Source of the DNA: Rhodopirellula islandica | Lineage (GTDB): Bacteria > Planctomycetota > Planctomycetia > Pirellulales > Pirellulaceae | NCBI RefSeq assembly: GCF_001027925.1 | Contig: NZ_LECT01000017.1 | Span: forward strand, 353,537 to 417,536 | DNA length: 64,000 nt | Reading direction: 5' to 3' | In this document: one piece after another, positions 26,461 to 36,197 of the stretch | How the letters are laid out: each line of letters opens with the position of its first letter | How positions within the stretch are numbered: position 1 is the stretch's first letter | Position numbers and translations under genes: made by a program | The notes under the pieces: generated by a model | Database searches by the model: none | Seen by the model: only the letters and a program-made list of their open reading frames with translations | What the model was told of the DNA's origin: nothing

Positions 26461-26483
26461 GTGAGACGCCTCTGCTCTGTCAC

Positions 26484-26527
26484 TGCACTGGTACGTGGGT
26501 GCACTGGTACGTGGGTGCACTGGGGCC
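26484..26527. repeat. 16-bp tandem repeat, about 2.7 copies
   Basis: TGCACTGGTACGTGGG starts at 26484 and 26500, with a partial third copy at 26516. It lies between the long tandem array and the ABC permease gene. Confidence 0.75.
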
Positions 26528-26549
26528 TGGGGTGCGACCGGGGCACGAC

Positions 26550-26570
26550 GGTTCGTCCCGATGACGAACC
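26550..26570 (-). terminator. hairpin at the end of the ABC-2 permease operon
   Basis: GGTTCGTC (26550-26557) pairs with GACGAACC (26563-26570) around a 5-nt loop, exactly at the stop codon of the minus-strand permease gene. There is no T-run, so termination would not be classical; it may instead protect the mRNA 3' end or belong to the repeat family next to it. Confidence 0.4.
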
Positions 26571-27520
26571 TACGAACTGGCGCTGCGGTAGCTGCCCAGG
26601 GCTCGTCGGAACACCCAGCGACTGAACGTGACGCTCAGCACCGTTGCGATCAAAGCCCAACCGACCAACATCCACTCTTCATTGGTCCGTGGATCGATCG
26701 GCTTGGCCAGCAAACGAGCCGGAACGTTGACGACCACCAACACCGGCACCACAAAGGTGAAGAAGCCGTACATCGGCGTGCCCCAACCACGGTTGTAGAT
26801 TTCCATCGGGTAACGGCTGAAGTTGGTGATGTAAAACCAGAAGTTGTAGAGCGTTTGGTTCCGGCCCAACCAAATGCTGGTCGCCGACAAACAAATCATC
26901 AGGCTGTACATGATCACGACGCCGCACATACAGAACAGCACGTAGAGCACCAACGACAACACGCTCGGTATGTGCGGGTCGACCTCTCGCGTGGCCAACC
27001 TCGACAAAGCCACCCCCGCGATCACCAACCCCGCCAGGAAGTTTGCCAATGACGACCAACTGACCCTTCGAAACGAAATCAGAAACTGCGTGTCAATCGG
27101 CTTCAGCAAGGCAAAGTCCAGCCCGCCCGTCCGTATCAGCTCACTGAATTCTTCGGCGTTGGGCATGAAGAACGCTTGCACGATCGAATTGATGAACCAG
27201 GTCGTGGCCAGGAACAGGAAGAATCGCTCACGATCCCAGCCGGTGTCCGCTCCGATTGATCCGGTGAACTGAAAGATGATCAGGTAGAAGCCGACGTTCA
27301 TCAGTGTCCAACCGATGCTGCTCACACACTCAATCACGAAGTTCGCGCGGAATGTCATGTCGCGAACCAAGCTGTTGCGAGCAAACGTCCCAAACACTCG
27401 AACGTATCGCATCCATTCAGAGCCGGTTTCTCGTTCCGGGGTTTCCGAATCGTTCATCCACGGGTCGTCCATCGAAGGGTTGCCTTGCTTCGCCTCGTTC
27501 GTTGTTGATTTGGACTGCAT
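26570..27520 (-). CDS. ABC-2 type permease (PF06182-like), subunit 2
   Basis: A 316-aa inner-membrane protein with six hydrophobic segments, beginning after a hydrophilic, acidic leader of about 60 residues. FSELIRTGGLDFALLKPI is the conserved cytoplasmic loop of the PF06182 group (ABC-2 family, often annotated as multidrug or lipid exporters). ATG 27520 is chosen because GGAGGT lies 8 bases upstream; this leaves a 4-bp gap after the preceding permease stop. The pair should form a heterodimeric permease, but no ATP-binding subunit is encoded next to it. Confidence 0.88.
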   Translation of the reverse strand: MQSKSTTNEAKQGNPSMDDPWMNDSETPERETGSEWMRYVRVFGTFARNSLVRDMTFRANFVIECVSSIGWTLMNVGFYLIIFQFTGSIGADTGWDRERFFLFLATTWFINSIVQAFFMPNAEEFSELIRTGGLDFALLKPIDTQFLISFRRVSWSSLANFLAGLVIAGVALSRLATREVDPHIPSVLSLVLYVLFCMCGVVIMYSLMICLSATSIWLGRNQTLYNFWFYITNFSRYPMEIYNRGWGTPMYGFFTFVVPVLVVVNVPARLLAKPIDPRTNEEWMLVGWALIATVLSVTFSRWVFRRALGSYRSASS

Positions 27521-27524
27521 CGGA

Positions 27525-28478
27525 TCAACCTCCGTACCCGCTGTAGCGAGCCACACCGCGGGAATAAGACCAACGACAAAGAACGATGAAGAACGTCAAC
27601 CAGGCCGCTTCGATCGCCATTTCCATCGGCAGGTCTTCGTCAGGAATCTTCCCCAGGAACACAGCGGCGGGGAAATATGCCAAGTACTTCAGAGGCAGCA
27701 AGTTGACGAACCATTCGATGCCGTCGGGCAACAACGAAATCGGAAACATGTGCCCTGACAAGAAGAAACTGAACAGCATGTAGAGAAACAGCAAGGACGA
27801 GACTTCTAGGAACCAGAATCCAATCATCCCGATGGCCGCTTCGAGGAAAAAGCCAATCAGGAACCCCATCACCAGCGATCCCAAGAACGCGATGAACAGG
27901 TGCGGTGGCGGGAATCCGCCGACGAAGTAATCGCGGCAGAGAAAGAACACCAACCCGAACGGTGCAAACGCGATCGCGTAATAAGCGACCTTGTGAGCGA
28001 TCCGGTTGATCAGCAGGAAGCTGAGCAAATCGATGGGCTGGATGAGATACCGTTTGATCTCACCCTCGCGAATCTGAAGGGCGATGCCGGATGCCAACCC
28101 TGGCATGCTGGAGAAGGCGCGGGCCAACATGGTGATCAAGTAGTACGCCACCATGTCTCGAAAACCGAACCCGCCGATCTGCACCGCATCGGTGGCAGCA
28201 TCAAGCTGAGCCCCCCCCACTGCTGACTCGACCATCTTCTCGGCCGCTTGGCTGGCGGCGATTGAATCGTAAATCGCCCACCACAAAAAGATCTGGGTGA
28301 CGATCGGCAGGAACCGCATCAATGTCCCGAGCGCGAAATCCCCGCGATAAACCAATCGCTCCGACAGAGCGGTGCTGAAGATCTTTTTCCACACCCGCAC
28401 ACGACCGCTCCACGTCGTTGCGGCGACGTGATGCGAGTCCGGATTGGGATCGTGATAAGACGAAGTTGCGGTCGCCAT
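27525..28478 (-). CDS. ABC-2 type permease (PF06182-like), subunit 1
   Basis: A 317-aa inner-membrane protein with about six membrane segments and the family loop IREGEIKRYLIQPIDLLSF. ATG 28478 (MATATSSYHD) gives family length; an in-frame ATG at 28511 would add 11 residues and the frame is open further to 28847, but neither has a clear ribosome site. A 45-residue insert after the first membrane segment (AAEKMVESAVGGAQLDAATD) is unusual. It is co-transcribed with the next permease. Confidence 0.87.
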   Translation of the reverse strand: MATATSSYHDPNPDSHHVAATTWSGRVRVWKKIFSTALSERLVYRGDFALGTLMRFLPIVTQIFLWWAIYDSIAASQAAEKMVESAVGGAQLDAATDAVQIGGFGFRDMVAYYLITMLARAFSSMPGLASGIALQIREGEIKRYLIQPIDLLSFLLINRIAHKVAYYAIAFAPFGLVFFLCRDYFVGGFPPPHLFIAFLGSLVMGFLIGFFLEAAIGMIGFWFLEVSSLLFLYMLFSFFLSGHMFPISLLPDGIEWFVNLLPLKYLAYFPAAVFLGKIPDEDLPMEMAIEAAWLTFFIVLCRWSYSRGVARYSGYGG

Positions 28479-29111
28479 GAAGAATTGCAGAGAGGCTTGG
28501 GAGTGAGTCATACGGGCGACCAAGCACCCAGGACACGCACGGCAAACAGGATGGTCACCCCGTTTGCCGTCCCGAACCAAAGTAGCCGAGAAGCGAGGTT
28601 CTTCCGATGCCCCCTCTGCCTGAGAACGCTCGATCCAGGCGTTCAATGGACCCCGAGGCGAGAAAGTTGAAAAGAATTTGCCGCCTGCACTTTCGCCACA
28701 GATTGGTATTGACGTGTCCGTGAAACCCCAGCAAACTTCTCGCATGCTTGTAACGAAGCGGGCAGCCTGCCAATTGGGGAATTCCCCCCACCGCGGCTGA
28801 CACACTACGCTACAGGGATGTAACCGGATCGAAATTTGCCTCGGCACCTCGTCCTTCCCAGTTTGCCAAAGGGAACGTCGAATCGCCGGTCACTCAGGAA
28901 GAGTGGCGATCACTCCGCAGCCGCGGAGCCGGGTTGACCGTTCCACTGACCGCATCCAACTTGGGTCGGCAGCCGTTGACAAGCCAGCAAGGAAGATCTT
29001 GCTCGACTTGCCCGCCGCATGTCGTTTCTGAGGTGGATGCTCCCCGCGTTCGTGCTGTTTGAATTTGTCGCCAACGACATCTTGATCCGGCCTTTTGACA
29101 GGAGCGTTCGT
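28479..29111. other. divergent intergenic region between ABC permeases and dnaG
   Basis: About 630 bp that must hold promoters for both directions. A TTGACA sits at 28976-28981, but no acceptable -10 follows at 17 bp. I see no repeat, RNA or convincing gene; the in-frame extensions of both flanking genes into this gap lack family character. Confidence 0.5.
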
Positions 29112-31262
29112 TTGTCCTCTTCAACGGACTTCGACGTCAAAGAACGAGTTCGCGCCGCGACTGACATCGTCGATGTCATCGGGCATGATCTGGAATTGCG
29201 TCCGCAGGGCCGTCACTTCGTTGCCCGCTGCCCATTCCACAACGACTCACGTCCGTCGATGACGATCAACCAAGAACGGCAATCTTGGAAATGCTGGGTC
29301 TGTGACATCGGCGGGGACGTCTTCAGCTTCATCATGCAACGTGAAGGCGTGGACTTCCCGACCGCCCTGCGAAGCCTGGCCGAACGAGCCGGGATCGAAA
29401 TCCCCGAATTCAATCGCGGCCCCAAAACACAACCGGGCAGCCCCGACGACAAAGCCACCTTGATGAAAGCGGTGGACCTGGTCTGCCGATCCTACTTCGA
29501 CGAACTGGCCAGCGGAAAATCCGACGACGCCAAAATGGCCCGCGACTACCTCGCCAGCCGTGGCATTGATGACAGCAATCGCGAACTGTTCAAGATCGGC
29601 TTCGCCCCCGACTCCTGGGACTTCGCGATCAACGTCCTGAAACGAAACAAGTTCTCCGAAGCGGTGGCTCAAGCCGCTGGCGTGGCCATTGGCCGCGATG
29701 GCAAATCAGGTTGCTACGACCGCTTTCGTGGTCGGCTGATGTTCCCGATCGACAACCCTCAAGGCCAAGCCATCTCGCTGGGTGGCCGAATCATTCCCGC
29801 GATTGCCAACCGCATCGCGGAAGCCAAGGGCGACGGGTCCAACGGCGGTGCAAAGTACATCAATGGTCCCGAGACCATGCTGTTCCGCAAATCCAACGAA
29901 CTCTACGGGCTGCACCTTGCTCGCGATGCAATGCGGGCCGCTGACGAAGTCCTCGTGATGGAAGGTTACACCGACGTTGTCGCCACTCGCATGGCGGGAA
30001 TCGACCACAGTGTCGCCGTCCTGGGCACCGCCCTGACAGCCTCGCACATCCGCGTGCTCAAACGCTTTGTCAATCGAGTCGTGCTGGTTCTTGATGGCGA
30101 TGAGGCCGGCAAACGTCGGGCGGAAGAAGTCCTGGAACTGTTCGTCACCGCCGATGCGGACCTGAGAATCCTGACGCTCCCCGATGGACTGGACCCGGCC
30201 GACTTCCTGGCTCAACAATCCGCTGCAAATTTGCTGGACATGGCAGGGAAAGCTCCCGATGCGATGGACCACAAACTGAACCGCTTGACCGAAGGCGTCG
30301 ACGTCACTCGCGACACGCACCGGGTCACGACCGCAATCGAAACGATGCTGGGCGTGCTGACCAAGACACCGGCCAAGAGTGACAAAACCGAACTGAAGAT
30401 CGACCAGCTGTTGGTTCGCATGAGCCAAACGTTTGGACTGCCCGTCGAACGTTTGCAACGGCGTCTCGAAACGGTTCGCGAAGAATCCGCTGAACGCGAA
30501 CGCAAGCAAGCTCGTTACCGCAAAGCCAACACGAACAGCGGCCCTCCGAAATCAGCACCGAGCGGGGCCCCGGCGCCACAGAGACCTGCTGCCCGACCAC
30601 CCGCCGCTGCGGCTCCCATGGACGACTTCGACCCGTTCGCGGAAGCAGCGATGGAAGACGCCGCCGCGTTTGGAATCGACGAAGGCTTCGACGACTACGG
30701 CTCCTCGGCCCCGAGCGACTTTGGCGCATCCAATCACCAGCGTCCCAACGCCCAACCTGGCCCACAGCGACCCAACCAGCATCGCCCAGCCCCACAGCGA
30801 CCTCACGAACCAGAACAAGGCACCCCGATCACGGGCGTTGACCGCGAACTGTTCGAGACCCTGATCGAGTCACCCGAAGTCGCCGCGATGGCAGTCGAAT
30901 CAATCGACCCGTCTTGGCTGTACTCCAACACCGCCAAGATGCTCCTGTCAGCTTACCAAGACTTGGATCTGCAAGGCCGCGACCTGGATGTCGACTCCGT
31001 GCTTGTCCTGCTCGAAAATGATTTTTTGAAAAATCAAATCATCACTTTGCAAGAGCGAATCGAACAGCGAGCAGGACACGTTTTAGACGAGCCCCACCTA
31101 CGATACACCGCGATCTTGACTCGATTTCGCGAACGTGAATTTGACGCTGAGAAGTCCCGTCAGATTGCAAAATTACAATCCGCATCCTTGCCCGAAGACG
31201 AAGAGCTCGCGATGCTGGAACAACTCTTTGCCGCCGAGCGAATCCGGCAAACGCCACGCTAA
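29112..31262 (+). CDS. dnaG: DNA primase
   Basis: A 716-aa primase that makes RNA primers for the replisome. The CHC2 zinc finger is at the N-terminus (CPFHNDSRPSM, then WKCWVCDIGGDVFSF). The catalytic core and TOPRIM follow, with VLVMEGYTDVVATRMAG (acidic Glu) and LVLDGDEAGKRRAEE (DxD-type Asp). A linker of about 100 residues rich in Pro, Ala and Gln (around residues 490-590) is much longer than usual and separates the core from the helicase-interacting C-terminal domain. TTG 29112 is chosen because AGGAG lies 8 bases upstream and family homology begins there. It is followed by rpoD, the classic macromolecular-synthesis order, but without rpsU. Confidence 0.95.
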   Translation: MSSSTDFDVKERVRAATDIVDVIGHDLELRPQGRHFVARCPFHNDSRPSMTINQERQSWKCWVCDIGGDVFSFIMQREGVDFPTALRSLAERAGIEIPEFNRGPKTQPGSPDDKATLMKAVDLVCRSYFDELASGKSDDAKMARDYLASRGIDDSNRELFKIGFAPDSWDFAINVLKRNKFSEAVAQAAGVAIGRDGKSGCYDRFRGRLMFPIDNPQGQAISLGGRIIPAIANRIAEAKGDGSNGGAKYINGPETMLFRKSNELYGLHLARDAMRAADEVLVMEGYTDVVATRMAGIDHSVAVLGTALTASHIRVLKRFVNRVVLVLDGDEAGKRRAEEVLELFVTADADLRILTLPDGLDPADFLAQQSAANLLDMAGKAPDAMDHKLNRLTEGVDVTRDTHRVTTAIETMLGVLTKTPAKSDKTELKIDQLLVRMSQTFGLPVERLQRRLETVREESAERERKQARYRKANTNSGPPKSAPSGAPAPQRPAARPPAAAAPMDDFDPFAEAAMEDAAAFGIDEGFDDYGSSAPSDFGASNHQRPNAQPGPQRPNQHRPAPQRPHEPEQGTPITGVDRELFETLIESPEVAAMAVESIDPSWLYSNTAKMLLSAYQDLDLQGRDLDVDSVLVLLENDFLKNQIITLQERIEQRAGHVLDEPHLRYTAILTRFREREFDAEKSRQIAKLQSASLPEDEELAMLEQLFAAERIRQTPR

Positions 31263-31472
31263 GACACGCCCACCCAATCCGCCACGAAAAGGAGCCAAGA
31301 CACCCGACCCAACGGAAGCGTTTCGCGATTCATGATGAATCGCATTTGAAAAGATTTCAAACACGACACTCCAGTCATTGCTGAACTGAATCACGTGATT
31401 CAGGTTCCCGCAAACATCAGCGTGACTGACCGTTCCATGAAGGAACGTGACCCATAACAGGAGGTTTTTCCG

Positions 31473-33176
31473 ATGCAATTGATGGACCAAGATCTTTCGC
31501 AACTCATCGCCCGCGGAACCAAGGATGGTTTCCTCACCTACGATGAAGTCAACGCATACCTGCCCGACGAAGACGTCAATCCAGAGAAGCTCAACTCACT
31601 CCTGTTGGCCCTGGAAAATCGCGGCATCCAACTGATCGAAGCCTCGGAAAAGAAGGCCCGCGACGCCGCCGCACGCCGTCCCACTCCCAATGTCCGCGGC
31701 TTGCGTCCGACTGAAATGGGTGCCGACGAAGAGTCGCCCGAACAAGCCTTGGCGAACGAAGTCGCTTCGCAAAGCTTCTCATCGGCTGACCTGCCCAAAG
31801 CCAGCGAAGACCCGATTCGCATGTACCTCAGCCAAATGGCCGAGATTCCCTTGCTGTCTCGCGAAGAAGAGATCGCACTGGCGAAGAAAATTGAAATCAC
31901 TCGCAAGCAATACCGTCGCTCGCTGCTGGAAACAGACTACGCCTTGCGAGCCACCGTCGACACGCTGCAAAAGGTCCACTCCGGCGAACTCCCCTTCGAC
32001 CGCACGATCAAAGTCTCCCTCACCGAGCGATTGACCAAAGAACAAATCTCCCAGCGGATGCCGCACAACTTGCGAACGCTGAACGACCTGATCGCCAAGA
32101 ACAAAACCGACTTCGAAATTTTGGTCCGCCGCAGTGCCTCGCCTCGACTGAAAGCCGAAGTCCGCAAGCAGTTCCTGCGTCGCCGCCGCAAATGCTTGGA
32201 ACTGGTCGAAGAACTGTCGCTGCGAAGCCGCCGGGTCACCCCGCTGCTGCACCAACTCGAAAAGGTCTCCGGCCGCATGACGTTCATCCGCGAGCGCTTG
32301 GTCGAACTGGGCAACGACGCGATGAGCCGCGACGAAGCAGCTGACCTGCGTCAAGAACTTCGCGAATTGATGCTGGTCACGCAAGAAAGCCCGACCAGCT
32401 TGCACAACCGAATGACCAAGGTTCGTCGCCACTTCGATCAATACGAAACCACCAAGCGTGAACTCAGCGCCGGCAACCTTCGCTTGGTCGTTTCGATCGC
32501 GAAAAAGTACCGCAACCGCGGACTGTCCTTCCTGGACCTGATCCAAGAAGGAAACACCGGCTTGATGCGAGCGGTCGACAAATACGAGTACCGCCGCGGC
32601 TTCAAGTTCAGCACCTACGCGACTTGGTGGATTCGCCAAGCCATCACGCGGGCCATCGCTGACCAAGCTCGCACGATTCGAATCCCAGTTCACATGATCG
32701 ACGTGCTCAGCAAACTTCGCCAAGCACAAAAGCGTCTGACGCAAACCCTGCGTCGCGAACCCACCTACGAAGACATCGCCGAAGCGACCGACGTGCCATT
32801 GGAAGAAGTCCGCCGCGTGATGGACATCGGACGTCACCCCGTCAGCCTCGACCGCCCGGTCGGAGAAGGCGAAGACAGCAGCTTCGGTGAGTTTGTCCAA
32901 GACAGCGAAACGGACAACCCGGTTCGGATCGCCGCCAGCGGCATGCTTCGCAACAAGATCGACGAACTGCTGAAGACACTCACCTTCCGCGAACGCGAAA
33001 TCATTCGCTTGCGCTACGGCCTGGTCGACGGATACAGCTACACCCTCGAAGAGTGCGGCCGGATCTTCAAAGTGACCCGGGAACGTGTGCGTCAGATCGA
33101 AGCCAAGGCAGTTGCGAAGATGCAGAGCCCTTCGCGTGCCGAACGCCTGTCGTCTTATCTCAAACCCGCTGCTTAA
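31473..33176 (+). CDS. rpoD: primary RNA polymerase sigma factor
   Basis: A 567-aa group 1 sigma-70. Region 1.1-like helices occupy the first 80 residues, and region 1.2 is [20 protein letters not shown] (from about residue 112). A non-conserved insert separates it from region 2 ([32 protein letters not shown] at about residues 372-387), which has the aromatic residues for -10 melting. Region 4 carries the -35-binding helix ([20 protein letters not shown]). An excellent ribosome site, AGGAGGT, precedes ATG 31473. The 210-bp gap after dnaG may contain an internal promoter. It ends at a strong terminator. Confidence 0.97.
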   Translation: MQLMDQDLSQLIARGTKDGFLTYDEVNAYLPDEDVNPEKLNSLLLALENRGIQLIEASEKKARDAAARRPTPNVRGLRPTEMGADEESPEQALANEVASQSFSSADLPKASEDPIRMYLSQMAEIPLLSREEEIALAKKIEITRKQYRRSLLETDYALRATVDTLQKVHSGELPFDRTIKVSLTERLTKEQISQRMPHNLRTLNDLIAKNKTDFEILVRRSASPRLKAEVRKQFLRRRRKCLELVEELSLRSRRVTPLLHQLEKVSGRMTFIRERLVELGNDAMSRDEAADLRQELRELMLVTQESPTSLHNRMTKVRRHFDQYETTKRELSAGNLRLVVSIAKKYRNRGLSFLDLIQEGNTGLMRAVDKYEYRRGFKFSTYATWWIRQAITRAIADQARTIRIPVHMIDVLSKLRQAQKRLTQTLRREPTYEDIAEATDVPLEEVRRVMDIGRHPVSLDRPVGEGEDSSFGEFVQDSETDNPVRIAASGMLRNKIDELLKTLTFREREIIRLRYGLVDGYSYTLEECGRIFKVTRERVRQIEAKAVAKMQSPSRAERLSSYLKPAA

Positions 33177-33219
33177 CCCAGCTTTCCCGCTCTTCACAAA
33201 GCGGGTGAAATGCATCCTT

Positions 33220-33271
33220 GAAAGCCTTTGGCGAAACGTCTTGCAAAAGACGAATAGCCAAAGGCTTTTTT
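33220..33271 (+). terminator. intrinsic terminator of dnaG-rpoD
   Basis: AAAGCCTTTGGC (33221-33232) pairs with GCCAAAGGCTTTTTT (33257-33271), with an inner stem CGTCTT/AAGACG. The T-run completes a classic rho-independent terminator 45 bp after rpoD. The following 300 bp up to ccoN contain no gene that I can see; promoter elements for the oxidase operon must lie there, but I find no FNR-type palindrome. Confidence 0.9.
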
Positions 33272-33571
33272 GCTTGAATCACCTGACGGACAAATGGATC
33301 TCACACCCCCGATTTGGAATTTTGTGATACAAAGCTGCTGCATGCCCCATTCCCTTGCCCTGTGAACCGTCGTCCCCAGTGGATGGTGAATTCCGTGGCG
33401 TAATGTCGCGGAAACGATATTCTACAGGTGGCGGTATGGGTTTTTTCGACGAGTAAGTTTTTAATGGTAGCAGGTGACTTCACTGATCACCGGTGCCCTA
33501 GGCGATTGGCTGATGGGTGTTGCCGCATCCGTTTTGGGATGCTGTTCAACTAAGGAAATCAGAGGATAGAA

Positions 33572-35959
33572 ATGGCGACTGGTACGCCGACGAACGGTCC
33601 TGGTGACGCAGCCTTGTCATCGGACTCAGGCACAGAAGAAGTTCGGCTGGAACAGTTTCAATATGACGACGGCATTGTCCGATTGTTTGCGACTGCCACG
33701 ATCGTGTGGGGCATCGTCGCCACCCTGGTCGGCTTGATCGTCGCGGTGCTGTTGGTGCTTCCGTCAATCACGGGCGGTTTGCCTTGGTTCTCGTTTGCTC
33801 GCCTGCGCCCCCTGCACACCAACGCCGCCATCTTTGCTTTCGCCGGCAACGGAATCTTTGCCGCGGTTTACTACAGCACCCAGCGACTTTGCAAAGCTCG
33901 CATGTGGAGCGACGTGCTCAGCCGCATGCACTTCTGGGGCTGGCAACTCGTCATCGTTTCGGCGGCGATCACGCTACCACTGGGAATCACTCAGAGCCGC
34001 GAGTACGCGGAACTGGAATGGCCGATCGATATCCTGATCGCCGTGGTGTGGTTGTTCATCTTTGGTGGCAACTTCCTGATGACGTTGATCAAACGACGCG
34101 AACGGCACATGTACGTGGCGTTGTGGTTCTACATCGCCACGATCGTGACGGTCGCGTTGTTGCACGTGTTCAACAACCTGGTCATCCCCGCTGGCTGGTT
34201 CAAAGGCTACAGCGTTTACGCCGGTGTCCAAGATGCGTTCATGCAGTGGTGGTACGGTCACAACGCGGTTGCCTTCTTCTTGACGACACCGTTCTTGGGC
34301 TTGATGTACTACTTCTTGCCCAAGGCTGCGGAACGCCCCGTTTTCAGCTACAAACTCAGCATCATTCACTTCTGGTCGCTGGTATTCATTTACATCTGGG
34401 CCGGTCCTCACCACCTGCACTACACCGCGCTGCCTGAATGGGCCAGCACAATTGGGATGTTGTTCAGCCTGATGCTCTGGATGCCCAGTTGGGGCGGCAT
34501 GATCAACGGGTTGCTGACACTGCGTGGAGCCTGGCACAAAGTCGCGGCCGACCCAGTGCTGAAGTTCTTCGTCGTGGGCGTCACGTTTTACGGGATGAGC
34601 ACGTTTGAAGGCCCCATGCTGTCGATCAAATCGATCAATGCCTTCACTCACTACACCGACTGGACCATCGCTCACGTGCACGCCGGAGCTCTCGGCTGGA
34701 ACGGGTTCATGGTGTTCGGGATGCTGTACTGGATGCTGCCACGGTTGTTCCAAACCAAGATGTGGAGCGAAAAGCTGGTCAGCCTTCACTTTTGGACGGG
34801 AACCATTGGGATTCTGCTCTACATCATCCCCATCTACGCCGCTGGCCTGATGCAAGGCTGGATGTGGCGAGCCATGGATGACACCGGCCACTTGATGTAC
34901 CCCGACTTCATCGAAACGACTCAATCGATCGTCCCCTTGTGGTGGCTGCGAGTGGTCGGCGGCGTGCTGTACGTCAGCGGCATGCTGATGCTGGGCCTCA
35001 ACTCGATGATGACCTGGATGGGACGTCCCTCCGAATACGAAAACCCGGTGCACACCGCGCCGCGTCTTTCCAAGAGCTACGTGGATCACACGCCCACACC
35101 GACCAGCTCCATTGATGACGCCCCAGTTTTGGAACTGGGTAAAAAGGTCAGCATTTGGAGTCAGATGGGATGGCACCGCCGGTGGGAACGCTTGCCCGTT
35201 CGCTTCACGGTGTTCACAACCATTGCCGTCGTTGTGGCAACCTTGTTCGAGGTGATTCCAACGTTCCTGATTCGCTCCAACGTGCCGACCATCGCGACGG
35301 TCAAACCCTACACACCGCTGGAGCTGGCCGGACGACACATCTTTGTCTCCGAAGGTTGCTACAACTGCCACTCACAAATGATCCGCCCCATCGTTTCAGA
35401 AACGAAGCGTTATGGCGAATACAGCAAACCGGGCGAGTTCATTTATGACCGACCATTCCAGTGGGGCAGCCGCCGCATCGGTCCTGACTTGGCTCGCGAA
35501 GGTGGAAAACAAAGCAGTTTTTGGCACTGGACTCACTTCGAGAATCCAGAAAATGTTTCACCGGGCAGCGTGATGCCAGCCTATGGGCATTTGTTGACCG
35601 AAGACATGAACTACGACGCCATTGCTCCTCACGTGAAGGTCGCCGCCTACTTGGGTGCTGAATACACGGAAGAGGACCTGAACAACACGGCCGAGGTCGC
35701 TTACAAGCAAGCGGAATACATCGCCGCTGACATCGTCGCTCAAGGTGGACCTGCCAAGGCCTACGAAAAACAAGCGGTTGCTTTGATCGCCTACCTGCAA
35801 CGGGTGGGTGTGGATTTGTTCGCGACGGAAGAACCTGCGACGCCGGAGGAGCCAGTTGCTCCAGAAGCGGTCGAAGGCGAAGAGGCGGAAACCATCGAAG
35901 AAGTTGCGAATGGGGACTCGCCCCCGCAAGCAAGTTCCGAAGTCGCTGCCGCGAAGTAG
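33572..35959 (+). CDS. ccoNO: cbb3-type cytochrome c oxidase, fused subunits I and II
   Basis: A 795-aa fusion. Residues 1-490 are CcoN with twelve membrane segments and the metal-ligand histidines: RPLHTNAAIFAFAGN (haem b), WYGHNAVAFF and AGPHHLHYTALP (CuB), and AHVHAGALGWNG (haems). Residues 540-795 are CcoO, with one anchor (FTVFTTIAVVVATLFEVIP) and a haem c site CYNCHSQ at about 595. The Met ligand is probably in SVMPAYGHL. A Pro/Glu-rich tail ends the protein. In most bacteria ccoN and ccoO are separate genes. It is the core of the high-affinity, proton-pumping oxidase used at low oxygen. AGAGGA precedes the start. Confidence 0.96.
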   Translation: MATGTPTNGPGDAALSSDSGTEEVRLEQFQYDDGIVRLFATATIVWGIVATLVGLIVAVLLVLPSITGGLPWFSFARLRPLHTNAAIFAFAGNGIFAAVYYSTQRLCKARMWSDVLSRMHFWGWQLVIVSAAITLPLGITQSREYAELEWPIDILIAVVWLFIFGGNFLMTLIKRRERHMYVALWFYIATIVTVALLHVFNNLVIPAGWFKGYSVYAGVQDAFMQWWYGHNAVAFFLTTPFLGLMYYFLPKAAERPVFSYKLSIIHFWSLVFIYIWAGPHHLHYTALPEWASTIGMLFSLMLWMPSWGGMINGLLTLRGAWHKVAADPVLKFFVVGVTFYGMSTFEGPMLSIKSINAFTHYTDWTIAHVHAGALGWNGFMVFGMLYWMLPRLFQTKMWSEKLVSLHFWTGTIGILLYIIPIYAAGLMQGWMWRAMDDTGHLMYPDFIETTQSIVPLWWLRVVGGVLYVSGMLMLGLNSMMTWMGRPSEYENPVHTAPRLSKSYVDHTPTPTSSIDDAPVLELGKKVSIWSQMGWHRRWERLPVRFTVFTTIAVVVATLFEVIPTFLIRSNVPTIATVKPYTPLELAGRHIFVSEGCYNCHSQMIRPIVSETKRYGEYSKPGEFIYDRPFQWGSRRIGPDLAREGGKQSSFWHWTHFENPENVSPGSVMPAYGHLLTEDMNYDAIAPHVKVAAYLGAEYTEEDLNNTAEVAYKQAEYIAADIVAQGGPAKAYEKQAVALIAYLQRVGVDLFATEEPATPEEPVAPEAVEGEEAETIEEVANGDSPPQASSEVAAAK

Positions 35960-36020
35960 CCCGAAGGATTGATCAAAATGCGTTACCAACGCTCCCCCAA
36001 CACCCTCCAGTGAGAACGTC

Positions 36021-36197
36021 ATGATCCGAGATCTTGTCAGTGCTCTCGACTATTCCATGTTTGCCGAATTGGCACTCGCTTTGTTCGTCGTCGCCTTTGC
36101 CACGATGACGTACGGAACACTCCGACTTTCAAAAAATGCATCTGATCGATTCGCTTCGATTCCGCTGAGCGACGATGTGGAGGACCCACGACCATGA
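36021..36197 (+). CDS. ccoQ: CcoQ-like small subunit of cbb3 oxidase
   Basis: A 58-aa protein with one membrane segment (ALALFVVAFATMTYGTL, residues 18-35), an acidic-to-basic cytosolic tail, and position between ccoNO and ccoP. These fit CcoQ, which stabilises the oxidase. Its TGA overlaps the ccoP ATG (ATGA), so it is translated in the same series. Sequence conservation in CcoQ is low, so the name rests on size, topology and place. Confidence 0.8.
   Translation: MIRDLVSALDYSMFAELALALFVVAFATMTYGTLRLSKNASDRFASIPLSDDVEDPRP

Noticed and set aside
28976..29004. Sigma-70 promoter with TTGACA for dnaG
   Set aside because: The -35 matches perfectly but the segment at 17 bp spacing (TTGCTC) is a poor -10.
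31779..33215. 478-aa minus-strand open frame opposite rpoD
   Set aside because: It is the antisense shadow of a strongly conserved sigma factor in a high-GC gene; its translation has no family features.
33974..35371. 465-aa minus-strand open frame opposite ccoNO
   Set aside because: Its His/Gln-rich translation is the mirror of the codon use of the oxidase gene, which is certain.
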